64,000 bases of DNA from an uncultured Prevotellaceae bacterium (GCA_947165675.1 CAMVBJ010000005.1:51672-115671), one strand, 5' to 3'; positions 34,657 through 42,669 are shown, numbered from the stretch's first letter. Numbers and translations are program-made. Notes: generated by a model from the letters alone, not told the origin.

Positions 34657-36497
34657 TGGCGCACCCTGTTGACATAGAGCTGCTCGCGCCCGCCCGCGAT
34701 GCCGACATTGCCATCGCCGCTATCGACCATGGCGCCGATGCTGTCTATATGGGCGCATCCCATCACGGGGCACGTGCCGATGCAACCAACACGCTCGACG
34801 ACGTGCGTCGCGCTTGCGACCATGCCCACCAGTTCGGGGCGCGCATCTATGCCACGGTCAACACGCTCGTCTATGACGACGAGTTGATGGAGGTGGAACG
34901 TCTGGTTCATGACCTGTACAGCATCGGCGTGGATGCCCTCATTGTCCAGGACTTGGCACTGCTGCGCCTGGAACTGCCGCCCATTGCCCTGCACGCCAGC
35001 ACGCAATGTGACCTGCGCACGCCCGACAAGGCCCGTTTCCTTGAGGCTCTTGGGTTCTCACAGCTGGTCATGGCGCGTGAATTGACCCTTGACGAAATCG
35101 CCGCTATCCGCGACGTGACGACCGTGCCGCTTGAGGCCTTTGTCCACGGTGCCCTGTGCGTGAGCTACAGTGGTCGTTGCGCCATCAGCCAGGCATTGAA
35201 GGGCCGTAGCGCCAACCGTGGCGAGTGCGCCCAGCTGTGCCGCCTGCCCTATGACCTCGTTGACAGCAAGGGGCGCATACTGGTCGAGGGAAAACACCTA
35301 CTCTCGCTGCGGGACCTGGCCCAGCATGACAGGCTAGAGCAGATGATGACAGCAGGAGTATCATCGTTCAAGATCGAGGGGCGTCTCAAGGACGTGGGCT
35401 ATGTCAAGAACGTCGTTGCCTACTACCGCCACGCCATCGACAAGGTCATCGCCCGCGAGCCCGACCGCTACCGCCGTGCCTCCCATGGCTCGGTGGAACT
35501 GACCTTTGAGCCGGCAATAGAAAAAAGCTTTAACCGTGGATTCACCCATTACTTCCTGGACGAGCGCCGTCCCAACGATGGCCACTCGATGGCATCGATC
35601 GACACGCCCAAGTCCCAGGGCGAATACCTGGGGCGTGCCCTGCGCTGCAACGGCAACGCGCTGACCATCGAGACCCGCACCACACTGGCCAACGGTGATG
35701 GACTGAGTTTCACCGACAGTCACGGCCAATTCTCGGGCGTGAGGGTCAATCGTGCACTGGGCGGCGGCACGGTCTTGCTGCGGGAGCCTGCCGACATTGC
35801 CCGTGGCACTCGCATCTACCGCACTGCCGACAAGGCATTTGCTGACCTATTGTCCAAGCCATCGGCCACCCGTACGATCGCCGTTGATGCCGAGTTGCGC
35901 TATACGGGTGGACTGCTATCGCTCACTCTGAGCGACGAACGCGGCAACCGCGTGACCCATACCCTGCCCTGTGAACTGGAACCTGCTGCCAAGCCCCAAG
36001 GCGACCGCCAGCGTGCCGAGCTCGCCAAACTGGGTGGCACCATCTACCGCCTGCACCAAGCACAGGTGCCTGGCGACATCTTCATTCCCGCCTCACTGCT
36101 GTCACAGTTGCGCCGCGAAGCTATCGATCTGCTGGACCGAGCCCACCGCATTACCCGTCACGTGGACAAGCGCCGCAAGGAGGACCCATCGGTTCCCTAC
36201 CCTGTCCAGGACCTCGTCCCCGCCGACAACGTCGCCAACCATCTTGCCGAGGCCATTTACCGTGACCACGGTGTAAAATCGATCACACCCGCACTCGAAG
36301 CGGGCAGCCAACCGACCGCCTCCACTCCGCTCATGCACACCCGCTACTGCATCCGCCGCCAACTCGGCGCCTGCCTCCAGGGTCCCAACGCCACTCGCCT
36401 CCCCCACGAACTCTACCTGAAAACCGCCTCTACCCTCATCAAGGTCAACTGCAACTGCCCCTCCTGCGAGATGACCCTCACCCTGCACAACCGATAA
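34656..36497 (+). CDS. U32 family protein (RlhA-like)
   Basis: A 613-residue U32-family protein. The N-terminal TIM-barrel-like region is LAPARDADIAIAAIDHGADA. The family signature is VHGALCVSYSGRCAISQAL with RGECAQLCRLPYD. The C-terminal extension (about 400-600) ends CNCPSCEMTL. The layout resembles E. coli RlhA (YdcP), which is needed for hydroxylation of a 23S rRNA cytidine; the annotation peptidase is historical. It overlaps the preceding gene by one base. Confidence 0.8.
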   Translation: MAHPVDIELLAPARDADIAIAAIDHGADAVYMGASHHGARADATNTLDDVRRACDHAHQFGARIYATVNTLVYDDELMEVERLVHDLYSIGVDALIVQDLALLRLELPPIALHASTQCDLRTPDKARFLEALGFSQLVMARELTLDEIAAIRDVTTVPLEAFVHGALCVSYSGRCAISQALKGRSANRGECAQLCRLPYDLVDSKGRILVEGKHLLSLRDLAQHDRLEQMMTAGVSSFKIEGRLKDVGYVKNVVAYYRHAIDKVIAREPDRYRRASHGSVELTFEPAIEKSFNRGFTHYFLDERRPNDGHSMASIDTPKSQGEYLGRALRCNGNALTIETRTTLANGDGLSFTDSHGQFSGVRVNRALGGGTVLLREPADIARGTRIYRTADKAFADLLSKPSATRTIAVDAELRYTGGLLSLTLSDERGNRVTHTLPCELEPAAKPQGDRQRAELAKLGGTIYRLHQAQVPGDIFIPASLLSQLRREAIDLLDRAHRITRHVDKRRKEDPSVPYPVQDLVPADNVANHLAEAIYRDHGVKSITPALEAGSQPTASTPLMHTRYCIRRQLGACLQGPNATRLPHELYLKTASTLIKVNCNCPSCEMTLTLHNR

Positions 36498-36821
36498 CCC
36501 CGTCTCTAAACCAGATCCACAGTATTTCATATACGCTGAACTCCCCGTCATGTCGGCACTTAGGGCAAGTAATGGTATGCATAATCAGTTACTTTTACGA
36601 TTCAACACCGCAAAAGTAACCTCAACCATCTATCCCCCAAAAGACAAAGAAATTAGCGCTCGTCAGACTCAATTTCTGGTATGCATAAGTATTGATATGA
36701 CGGATCCTATTTCGCTAAAGCATTCCCATGTATGCCATCATAAATATCCATCATCAATATTGCTCCCTAAAATGCTATTAATTCAAAATAATAATGTATA
36801 TTCGCGGAAAAATGCTATAAC
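36498..36821. other. AT-rich spacer without a convincing gene
   Basis: Composition changes here from GC-balanced core genes to AT-rich sequence. A 91-codon open frame (36550-36825) has no family resemblance and odd composition, so I do not call it. TATATTCG at about 36797 is a weak -7 box for the next small gene. Confidence 0.5.
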
Positions 36822-37007
36822 ATGATTTCACTTAACGACAAACAACTTTCCAAAATAGAAAAAGCACTTCTTTCAGCATGCCACTATATCAATAATGAAA
36901 TTGATAGCATATGTGATGACGATTATTTGCAGGAATCAATAGCGGTTTTTGAGTCTATAAATAATGCAATTGAACTGCTACAAACTATTAAATCATCTAA
37001 CAAGTAA
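36822..37007 (+). CDS. small acidic helical protein, unknown
   Basis: A 61-residue acidic protein (MISLNDKQLSKIEKALLSAC...), probably two helices. It has no recognised domain. It lies at the edge of the AT-rich accessory island, convergent with the HNH gene (4 bases between stops). Weak -7-like box upstream. It may be a small regulator or inhibitor; unknown. Confidence 0.45.
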   Translation: MISLNDKQLSKIEKALLSACHYINNEIDSICDDDYLQESIAVFESINNAIELLQTIKSSNK

Positions 37008-37011
37008 TTAT

Positions 37012-37782
37012 CTACAATAGACAATTATCACGATGATACTGAAGATAAGGAAGATGTTGAGGTTCTATATGCACTAAACGCATGGATTGTTTCACGCCTA
37101 AAATCTTAAGTTCACTTAAGGGCAAAAAATCGGAAGTTATTAATCTGCCATGATTGTCAAATGAAATATAACCCTTGTCAAATAGTTTGTCGAGATTTGG
37201 TATTAGCAGCAAGCCATTAAAAACGTCTAATCTTTGATGGTTATCCGATTTGCGCCAAGGCCGAATATGCGATGCGACCAATAAGGAATAAGTATGACAT
37301 TCAGTAACAGAGCATCCTTTCCAGTACTCTATCAGACTCTGCCTGAATAGTCCTTGGCCTACTCTGGATTTGATTACGGCTTCTTTCTCTGTTGCGGTTA
37401 TGCGATCATCATGATACACATTGTTCTCTTCTGACAAGACTGAGTCTTCAAGTCGTTTCTTATAGTCTGATTGGATATATTGAAGAAACTTCCGCAACCC
37501 TGATGCAATATCTCCAACACCTTTTAAAGAATTATATCGATCACGCTCATTCATCGTTTTTCTTAAATCTTCAATAACATGCTCTATATATTCTTTGGTT
37601 ACAGTGTTGTCCAAGCGATAAAATCGAGAAGCATATCGCAAACGAGTCACATAGTCTCGGTAAGTCTGTTTATTCTTAAATGCATGAATATCTTGCAAAT
37701 AATTATAGAAATCAGACTGCTCATTGATAAAGTATTGCTCTAATGACTGCATAGATCTATCTATTTTATTTGTTATTCTCAT
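37012..37782 (-). CDS. HNH endonuclease family protein
   Basis: A protein of about 256 residues. The N-terminal 110 residues are helical (YRDYVTRLRYASRFYRLDNTV), reminiscent of SAM-like DNA-binding domains. The C-terminal half is an HNH_2-type nuclease: VGQGLFRQSLIEYWKGC, then ASHIRPWRKSDNHQRLDVFNG and IPNLDKLFDKGYISF. Such domains occur in restriction endonucleases and defence proteins. The frame is open to 37812; ATG 37782 overlaps the upstream nuclease gene by 17 bases. The overlap with a DUF1016 nuclease gene suggests joint expression. Confidence 0.75.
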   Translation of the reverse strand: MRITNKIDRSMQSLEQYFINEQSDFYNYLQDIHAFKNKQTYRDYVTRLRYASRFYRLDNTVTKEYIEHVIEDLRKTMNERDRYNSLKGVGDIASGLRKFLQYIQSDYKKRLEDSVLSEENNVYHDDRITATEKEAVIKSRVGQGLFRQSLIEYWKGCSVTECHTYSLLVASHIRPWRKSDNHQRLDVFNGLLLIPNLDKLFDKGYISFDNHGRLITSDFLPLSELKILGVKQSMRLVHIEPQHLPYLQYHRDNCLL

Positions 37783-38893
37783 GCCTTTTAAGGCTCTCCT
37801 CAATTTCTTCAATTGATGGAAGTGTACTCTTGTATTCCTCCATGAGTCTGTTATAAATTTTCATGGATGATACCCCAATGGGTGAGGCGACATTATTTAA
37901 AGAATATTCAGCCACTATATCATTTTTATCCTTGCAGATCAAGAGACCGATTGTCGGATTATCTATGTCACTCTTCAACTGAGCATCTACTGCGGACACA
38001 TAAAAGTTAAGTTGCCCGATATGTTCCGGTTTGAATTTCACTGCCTTTAATTCCACAACGATATAACAGTGTAATTTTACATGATAAAATAATTGGTCAA
38101 TATAGAAATCATCATCATTCACCCTCAAGTGAACTTGATGACCACAGTAGGAGAAGCCCTTTCCTAACTCTAGAAGAAATTGAGAAATGTGAGAATTGAG
38201 ATAAGCCTCGATTTCTCTTTCAGACATTTCCTGGCGAATTTCCATGATATCAATAATATACGGGTCTTTAGTAATTTGTTGGGCTAAATCACTTTGAGGC
38301 AACGGAAGCGTTCTTGTGAAATTGGTAATTGACCTCCCTTGGCGTTCATAAAGTTTGCTATCAATTTGCCATTCTAACGTAGACCTGCTCCAATTATACT
38401 CAATGGTCTGATTCATATAGAAATAAGCAGTATCCAGGTCTTTGCATCTTTGCATAATTATAATGTGATGCCCCCATGGCACCGAAAAGAAAGCATCTTG
38501 TCCTAATAATTGATTTTCTTCAGTGAGATTGGATGGCAAGCCTACATGAGGAGCAGCAAGAGGTATTGGCTCGGTACTTTTCAATTCGGACACAAGTTGT
38601 GTCCGAATTGAAAAGTATTGTGAATAAGTCTGATACCATAACCGAATCCTTCTGAGATTTCGTTCACTCCAACCTTGCATTTCAGGAAATTCGCGTTGCA
38701 AATCTTGACTCAATTGTTTGAGAAAGCCATCTCCCCATTTGAAAGATTTTTGTTTTTCAACTATGTCTTTCCCTAAATCCCAATACATGAGCAACAGTTC
38801 ACGATTGACACTCAAGGAAGCTTTTATCTGACGCTGACGAATACTTTGTTTTAAAGATGTCAACCAATCCCGATAATCTTGTGAAACGAGCAT
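37766..38893 (-). CDS. DUF1016/YhcG-type PDDEXK nuclease
   Basis: A 375-residue YhcG-family protein. The N-terminal DUF1016 helical domain (LSVNRELLLMYWDLGKDIVEKQ, then GWSERNLRRIRLWYQTY) is followed by a PD-(D/E)XK nuclease domain. Its putative residues are D266 (YIDQL), E281 and K283 (VVELKAV). Family members are linked to restriction-modification or DNA processing. The frame continues upstream to 39085, but that part encodes a decayed phage portal fragment in the wrong frame, so ATG 38893 is used. Confidence 0.8.
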   Translation of the reverse strand: MLVSQDYRDWLTSLKQSIRQRQIKASLSVNRELLLMYWDLGKDIVEKQKSFKWGDGFLKQLSQDLQREFPEMQGWSERNLRRIRLWYQTYSQYFSIRTQLVSELKSTEPIPLAAPHVGLPSNLTEENQLLGQDAFFSVPWGHHIIIMQRCKDLDTAYFYMNQTIEYNWSRSTLEWQIDSKLYERQGRSITNFTRTLPLPQSDLAQQITKDPYIIDIMEIRQEMSEREIEAYLNSHISQFLLELGKGFSYCGHQVHLRVNDDDFYIDQLFYHVKLHCYIVVELKAVKFKPEHIGQLNFYVSAVDAQLKSDIDNPTIGLLICKDKNDIVAEYSLNNVASPIGVSSMKIYNRLMEEYKSTLPSIEEIEESLKRHENNK

Positions 38894-39020
38894 ATGTAAA
38901 GATTTTATTTCAAATAACTTAATGTTCTCAGATTGTAAGTTGCAAAAATAGTCAATTTCTGCCACTTTTGGCCACTTGTAAAGAACTTTTTGACTTTCAC
39001 CAAAAATTGGGGGCGCACGA

Positions 39021-39122
39021 CGACTTCCCAGGCACGCTGCCCACCAGATTGCTGTGCATGCGCATGGTGAAATATACACCGCCACTTGGATATCTGGGCT
39101 CCAGTCGCCGTCCTCCTTCTTA
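39021..39122 (-). pseudogene. fragment of a phage portal gene
   Basis: The minus strand encodes GDWSPDIQVAV and, after a frameshift, FTMRMHSNLVGSVPGKS. The prophage portal at 59645-60997 has GDWSTDIQEAV...FTMRVHSNLVGSVPGKS at the matching place. Compared with that gene, 7 bases are missing between the two blocks, explaining the shift. This is a remnant of a related but different phage, left beside the nuclease genes. Confidence 0.85.
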
Positions 39123-39430
39123 CCTCATGACGATGGCTGTAATGTCAAGAAATCATTGTGTCCAGACTTGTCCATGTATTCCGAACCCATAAGCTCGGAA
39201 GACATTTTTTGCTGCTTTTGCGTTTTGACCTTGTGGGAGCAAACGAATGAAGGTTACTTTTGTAATGTGAGGGGCTAACTGTGCTTTTAACAGTTCGTTA
39301 ACATTCCCCCCGCACCTTATTCTTTAAGCGATCTTTGAAATGATTCTGACAATCAATCCGTTACAAAAATGCCATCGAATCATCCATTCTGCTTTTTGAC
39401 GAAAATCTGCCCTCGTCATCTCACGACAAT

Positions 39431-39470
39431 CACTAAAAACTAAAGACTGAAAACTGAAAACTGAAAACTT
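39431..39470. repeat. CTGAAAA/CTAAAAA intergenic repeat
   Basis: Tandem ACTAAAAACTAAAGACTGAAAACTGAAAACT-type units just upstream of the dedA promoter, the same family as at 9764-9800. Confidence 0.75.
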
Positions 39471-39475
39471 TTCAC

Positions 39476-39483
39476 TACTTTTG
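39476..39483 (+). promoter_or_regulatory. -7 box of dedA
   Basis: TACTTTTG directly upstream of ATG 39492 implies a nearly leaderless transcript. No good -33 box; the upstream position is occupied by the CTGAAAA repeat. Confidence 0.45.
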
Positions 39484-39491
39484 TAGCTGAT

Positions 39492-40220
39492 ATGAAAAAA
39501 GATACTATACAACTGATTGTGATACTGGTGGTGCTGGCAGCAGTCGTGGTCGGCATCCTGGTGTATATGCCACACGACATCGTGACCATTTACAACTGGT
39601 ACAAGGAACACCTGACCTACGGCACCATCTTGCTGCTGATGACGATCGAGAGCTCCTTTATCCCGTTCCCGAGCGAGGTGGTGATTCCGCCCGCCGCCTA
39701 TTTTGCCGCCCGCAACGGTGACCTGAACATCCTGATGATTGTCCTGATTGCCACAGTGGGCGCACTGTTGGGAGCGGTGATCAACTATGTGCTGTCGCTG
39801 CTCATCGGGCGACCTGTGGTCTATGCCTTTGCCAACAGCCGCATCGGGCACATGTGCCTCATCGACGCTGAGAAGGTACAGAAAGCCGAGGCCTATTTTG
39901 ACCGCCACGGGGCCATCTCGACGTTCGTGGGCCGACTGATTCCTGCCATCCGCCAGTTGATATCCATCCCTGCCGGATTGTCACGCATGAACTTTGGCAC
40001 CTTTGCCCTGTTCACGTCGCTGGGCGCCGGCATCTGGAACGCCGTGCTGGCGGGGCTGGGCTACTGGCTGAGCCAGAACTTCCCAGAGGAGGAATTGCTC
40101 GTCCAGCTTGAACACTACAACCGCTACCTGTCGTGGGCAAGCTATGCGCTGGCCATCGCCATCGTCCTGTTCCTCGCCTATCAGGCTCTGAAGAAACGCC
40201 CCACAACCAACAACAACTAA
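39492..40220 (+). CDS. DedA family membrane protein
   Basis: A 242-residue integral membrane protein of the DedA/SNARE-associated family. It has the family pattern MTIESSFIPFPSEVVIPPAAYFA, then FVGRLIPAIRQLISIPAGLSRMNF in the re-entrant/arginine region. Members act as undecaprenyl-phosphate or other polyprenyl-lipid flippases or in membrane homeostasis. It is followed 14 bases later by rpe. Confidence 0.9.
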   Translation: MKKDTIQLIVILVVLAAVVVGILVYMPHDIVTIYNWYKEHLTYGTILLLMTIESSFIPFPSEVVIPPAAYFAARNGDLNILMIVLIATVGALLGAVINYVLSLLIGRPVVYAFANSRIGHMCLIDAEKVQKAEAYFDRHGAISTFVGRLIPAIRQLISIPAGLSRMNFGTFALFTSLGAGIWNAVLAGLGYWLSQNFPEEELLVQLEHYNRYLSWASYALAIAIVLFLAYQALKKRPTTNNN

Positions 40221-40234
40221 CAACACCATACAAC

Positions 40235-40879
40235 ATGAAAGTATCTCCCTCACTGCTATCGGCCGACTTTGGCAACCTGGCTAAGGACATTGACATGATC
40301 AACCGCAGCGATGCCGACCTGCTGCACCTCGACGTGATGGACGGTGTGTTTGTCCCCAACATCTCGTTTGGTTTTCCCGTCATCAAGCACGTGCAGCGCC
40401 TGTGCCAGAAGCCCCTCGACGTGCATCTGATGATCGTCGAGCCTCAGAAGTTCATCCCCCAGGTGCGCGACTGTGGCACGCGCATCATGACCGTGCACCA
40501 GGAGGCATGTATCCACCTGAACCGCGTTGTGCAGCAGATTCATGACGCTGGAATGCTGGCAGGTGTGGCACTCAACCCTGCCACCCCAGTGATGATGTTG
40601 CGTGACATCATCTGCGACGTGGATCTGGTGCTACTGATGTCGGTCAACCCAGGCTTTGGAGGACAAAAATTCATCGTGCAGACCTTGAACAAGGTGCGCG
40701 AACTGCGCCAACTCATCACGCTCAACGGCTCCAATGCACTTATCGAGATTGACGGCGGCGTGAACAATGTCACTGGCGCTCAACTTGCTGATGCTGGTGC
40801 CGATATCCTTGTTGCCGGCAGCTATGTTTTTGGGGCAGAAGACCCCATCAAAACCATCGAAGGGCTCAAAAACCTCTGA
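40235..40879 (+). CDS. rpe: ribulose-phosphate 3-epimerase
   Basis: A 214-residue TIM-barrel enzyme that interconverts ribulose 5-phosphate and xylulose 5-phosphate. It starts MKVSPSLLSADFGNL. The metal- and substrate-binding motifs LHLDVMDGVFVPNISFG, LLMSVNPGFGGQKF and IEIDGGVN are all present. The frame is open to 40133 inside dedA, but ATG 40235 is the family start. Probably co-transcribed with dedA. Confidence 0.96.
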   Translation: MKVSPSLLSADFGNLAKDIDMINRSDADLLHLDVMDGVFVPNISFGFPVIKHVQRLCQKPLDVHLMIVEPQKFIPQVRDCGTRIMTVHQEACIHLNRVVQQIHDAGMLAGVALNPATPVMMLRDIICDVDLVLLMSVNPGFGGQKFIVQTLNKVRELRQLITLNGSNALIEIDGGVNNVTGAQLADAGADILVAGSYVFGAEDPIKTIEGLKNL

Positions 40880-40885
40880 AAATAT

Positions 40886-40916
40886 TTTGTCGGGTGGAAA
40901 ATTTGCCCTAACTTTG
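40886..40916 (+). promoter_or_regulatory. promoter of tRNA-Ser, TTTG-N19-TAACTTTG
   Basis: TTTG at 40886-40889, a 19-base spacer and TAACTTTG at 40909-40916; exact consensus, about 38 bases before the mature tRNA 5' end. Confidence 0.8.
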
Positions 40917-40954
40917 CACCCGCTTTTGGGGGATAACATCCCGAGGGCAAGACT

Positions 40955-41040
40955 GGAAAGGTGCCGGAGTGGTCGATCGGGGCGGTCTCGAAAACCGTTG
41001 TACGCTTTGCGTACCGTGGGTTCGAATCCCTCCCTTTCCG
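40955..41040 (+). tRNA. tRNA-Ser(CGA)
   Basis: An 86-base class II tRNA. The acceptor stem is GGAAAGG/CCTTTCC with discriminator G, the anticodon loop is CTCGAAA (anticodon CGA), the variable arm is GTACGCTTTGCGTAC, and the T-loop is TTCGAAT. CCA is not encoded. Its 3' end is the left attachment site of an integrated islet. Confidence 0.95.
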
Positions 41041-41045
41041 CAAAA
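41025..41045. repeat. attL-like site at the 3' end of tRNA-Ser
   Basis: A 21-bp sequence (AATCCCTCCCTTTCCG... to the run of A) covering the T-arm/acceptor 3' strand of the tRNA and 5 bases beyond. It is repeated perfectly at 42649-42669. This is the usual footprint of a tyrosine integrase at a tRNA gene. Confidence 0.88.
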
Positions 41046-41048
41046 CAC

Positions 41049-41088
41049 GGGTTATTTGTTTGGTTATCAGACAAATAACCCTATTTTT
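41049..41088 (+). terminator. terminator of tRNA-Ser
   Basis: The perfect 11-bp stem GGGTTATTTGT (41049-41059) with ACAAATAACCC (41071-41081) is followed by TATTTTTA. It lies 8 bases past the tRNA 3' end. Confidence 0.8.
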
Positions 41089-41226
41089 ATAAATTTACTC
41101 GGACGATTTTCGGACGAAAGATTCAAAAAACAGCAAAAAGCATCTAAAGTCAGATTAGCCTAATTACGTCGCCTTCATCAACGTTGCCTGTTTTTCCCGT
41201 TCACCATTAGTCTCATTAAGAATACA

Positions 41227-41661
41227 TTAGTTCATCAAAGTAAGTATGTTATTTACGCACTTTTTACAAGTTGGGCAAAAAACCATATATCCCTCCCTTC
41301 CACATAGATACGACCAAGTCCAATTTGGGCTACGATATTCAACCCAAACCAAATCTTCATTCTTCATTCCACACGATGGACATTGGCATGAATACTGTTT
41401 TGAAGGACATGAAATAGATGTTAGATAACAATCATCCATGAATTGTTGACCTAACACTTCCAATAAGAGTGGCAGATCAGACTCTTTTATATTCGCTTCA
41501 TTATGTTGTCTGATCTTTGGAATCTCATCATGCTGTTTAATCCCAATTTGGTCATAGCTATTACCTTCTTGCTTTTTACATTTTTCTCGAACTTTTGCAA
41601 TTAGTATTGGTATTGCTACTAATGGAAGAACTGATAAAAGTATTAGAAGAAATGTTTTCAT
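41227..41661 (-). CDS. membrane-anchored zinc-ribbon protein, unknown
   Basis: A 144-residue protein. An N-terminal membrane helix (FLLILLSVLPLVAIPILIA) is followed by a charged linker. The cysteine-rich C-terminal half (CQCPSCGMKNEDLVWVEYRS...FCPTCKKC) looks like a zinc ribbon with CPxCG and CPxCK knuckles. I recognise no family. It is carried on the tRNA-Ser islet, so cargo is likely. Low GC compared with the flanks. Confidence 0.6.
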   Translation of the reverse strand: MKTFLLILLSVLPLVAIPILIAKVREKCKKQEGNSYDQIGIKQHDEIPKIRQHNEANIKESDLPLLLEVLGQQFMDDCYLTSISCPSKQYSCQCPSCGMKNEDLVWVEYRSPNWTWSYLCGREGYMVFCPTCKKCVNNILTLMN

Positions 41662-41874
41662 ACTTAAACTATCAAAAAAAACTACAAAACCATTTTTGTT
41701 TTGTTGATTATTTATCTAAATAGGTAGTGATTATTGCGCTAAACTTAAATTTTCTCTTAGATTTTGGTGAATTTTTGTTCATGAGATACTGGTACTCATA
41801 CTGCGACTATTTGATGTCCTTATCGCCACAGTCATTGGTGCAAACACTGACTATGGTCCCATCTATATTTCTAT

Positions 41875-42147
41875 TTAGAACAGATCTGAATGAGTGCCGG
41901 TTCCAGTGAACAGTAATGTCAATTCTGTATCATTCTGCTCCCAAATCATCAACCAGTCAGCCTTCAAGTGACACTCCCAACACCCGCCATAATTGCCAGA
42001 TAACTTGTGGGAACGATAAGATTCGGGTAGTTTGCCACTGGCTTCAAGTAAACGAATTGCCGTCTTGAGCAGTTCCATGTCGTAACCACGTTTGCGGCAA
42101 CGTTCCGTGTCTTTGCGGAACGTCTTGGTCATCTGAATCTTATACAT
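41875..42147 (-). CDS. YafQ-type mRNA interferase toxin
   Basis: A 90-residue RelE/YafQ-superfamily toxin, which cleaves mRNA on the ribosome. It has the family pattern HKLSGNYGGCWECHLKADWLMIW and C-terminal FTGTGTHSDLF. Residues H47, H60, D64 and H86 match the positions of the YafQ active site (H50, H63, D67, H87 in E. coli). Its start is 2 bases after the antitoxin stop, so the pair is one operon. Confidence 0.9.
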   Translation of the reverse strand: MYKIQMTKTFRKDTERCRKRGYDMELLKTAIRLLEASGKLPESYRSHKLSGNYGGCWECHLKADWLMIWEQNDTELTLLFTGTGTHSDLF

Positions 42148-42149
42148 AC

Positions 42150-42353
42150 CTAGATTCCTAATGACTCAAACATTTCCTCGGACGAATCAAATGATTCTAC
42201 GCGGCCAGCCTTCTTGTCTTCTTGAGAACGAATATAACTACTTTTGGATTTTGAGGGGACACGCTGCACAATCACTCCTAATGCATGGAGATAGTTCATG
42301 AGAGCTTTACCCCATGATGAACGCTCATTCACTGTGATAGTATAGGTTGCCAT
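42150..42353 (-). CDS. antitoxin partner of the YafQ-type toxin
   Basis: A 67-residue protein. The short N-terminal beta-strand (MATYTITVNERSSWGKALMNYLHAL) could form a ribbon-helix or Phd/DinJ-like DNA-binding half. The acidic C-terminus (ESFDSSEEMFESLGI) suits toxin wrapping. It is upstream of and nearly touching the toxin gene, the usual order. It probably autoregulates through the inverted repeat at 42393-42472. Confidence 0.75.
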   Translation of the reverse strand: MATYTITVNERSSWGKALMNYLHALGVIVQRVPSKSKSSYIRSQEDKKAGRVESFDSSEEMFESLGI

Positions 42354-42381
42354 TGTCTTTTTGTTTATTCAATTATTTGTG

Positions 42382-42472
42382 CAAAGTTAAACATAATTCT
42401 GTTATAATTGCTATTCGCATGCCACAATTTTGAAAACAGACCAGAAAATAGTACCTTTGCAAACAGAATTAT
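42382..42472. promoter_or_regulatory. divergent promoters framed by an inverted repeat
   Basis: The minus-strand -7 box TAACTTTG (42389-42382) serves the antitoxin-toxin operon. On the plus strand TTTG (42429-42432), 19 bases and TACCTTTG (42452-42459) make a perfect promoter with no gene ahead of it. ATAATTCTGTT (42393-42403) and AACAGAATTAT (42462-42472) form an 11-bp inverted repeat next to both promoters, a candidate operator. Confidence 0.6.
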
Positions 42473-42648
42473 CTGAGGAATGTAGGAAATAAAGACTACT
42501 TGAAGCGTTAAAATACGTTTATCCTCAAATAGTTAAGTGGTAATTACAGTCGGACGATTTTCGGACGATAAATTAATAATTTAGCGCCTTTTCAAAATGC
42601 TAACTCACTGATTATCAATAGCCGTTACCGAACAATTTCCAAGTATTT

Positions 42649-42669
42649 AATCCCTCCCTTTCCGCAAAA
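42649..42669. repeat. second att-like copy of the tRNA-Ser 3' end
   Basis: Exact 21-bp copy of 41025-41045. It ends the islet and is also the left edge of the phage-like region. Confidence 0.88.

Larger units (their letters stand above)
41046..42648. mobile_element. integrase-less tRNA-Ser islet with toxin-antitoxin genes
   Basis: About 1.6 kb of AT-rich DNA between the two att-like repeats. It holds a zinc-ribbon membrane protein, a YafQ-type toxin and its antitoxin. No recombinase is present. A 19-bp repeat TCGGACGATTTTCGGACGA occurs near both ends (41099-41117 and 42550-42568), as integrase arm sites would. An unoccupied plus-strand promoter (42429-42459) may mark a deleted gene. Confidence 0.75.

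Noticed and set aside
36550..36825. 91-codon frame in the spacer after the U32 gene
   Set aside because: No promoter, domain or codon pattern like neighbouring genes; overlaps the next start.
38894..39085. N-terminal extension of the DUF1016 nuclease gene to 39085
   Set aside because: The extra 64 codons read through the decayed portal fragment in a shifted frame; ATG 38893 gives the normal family start.
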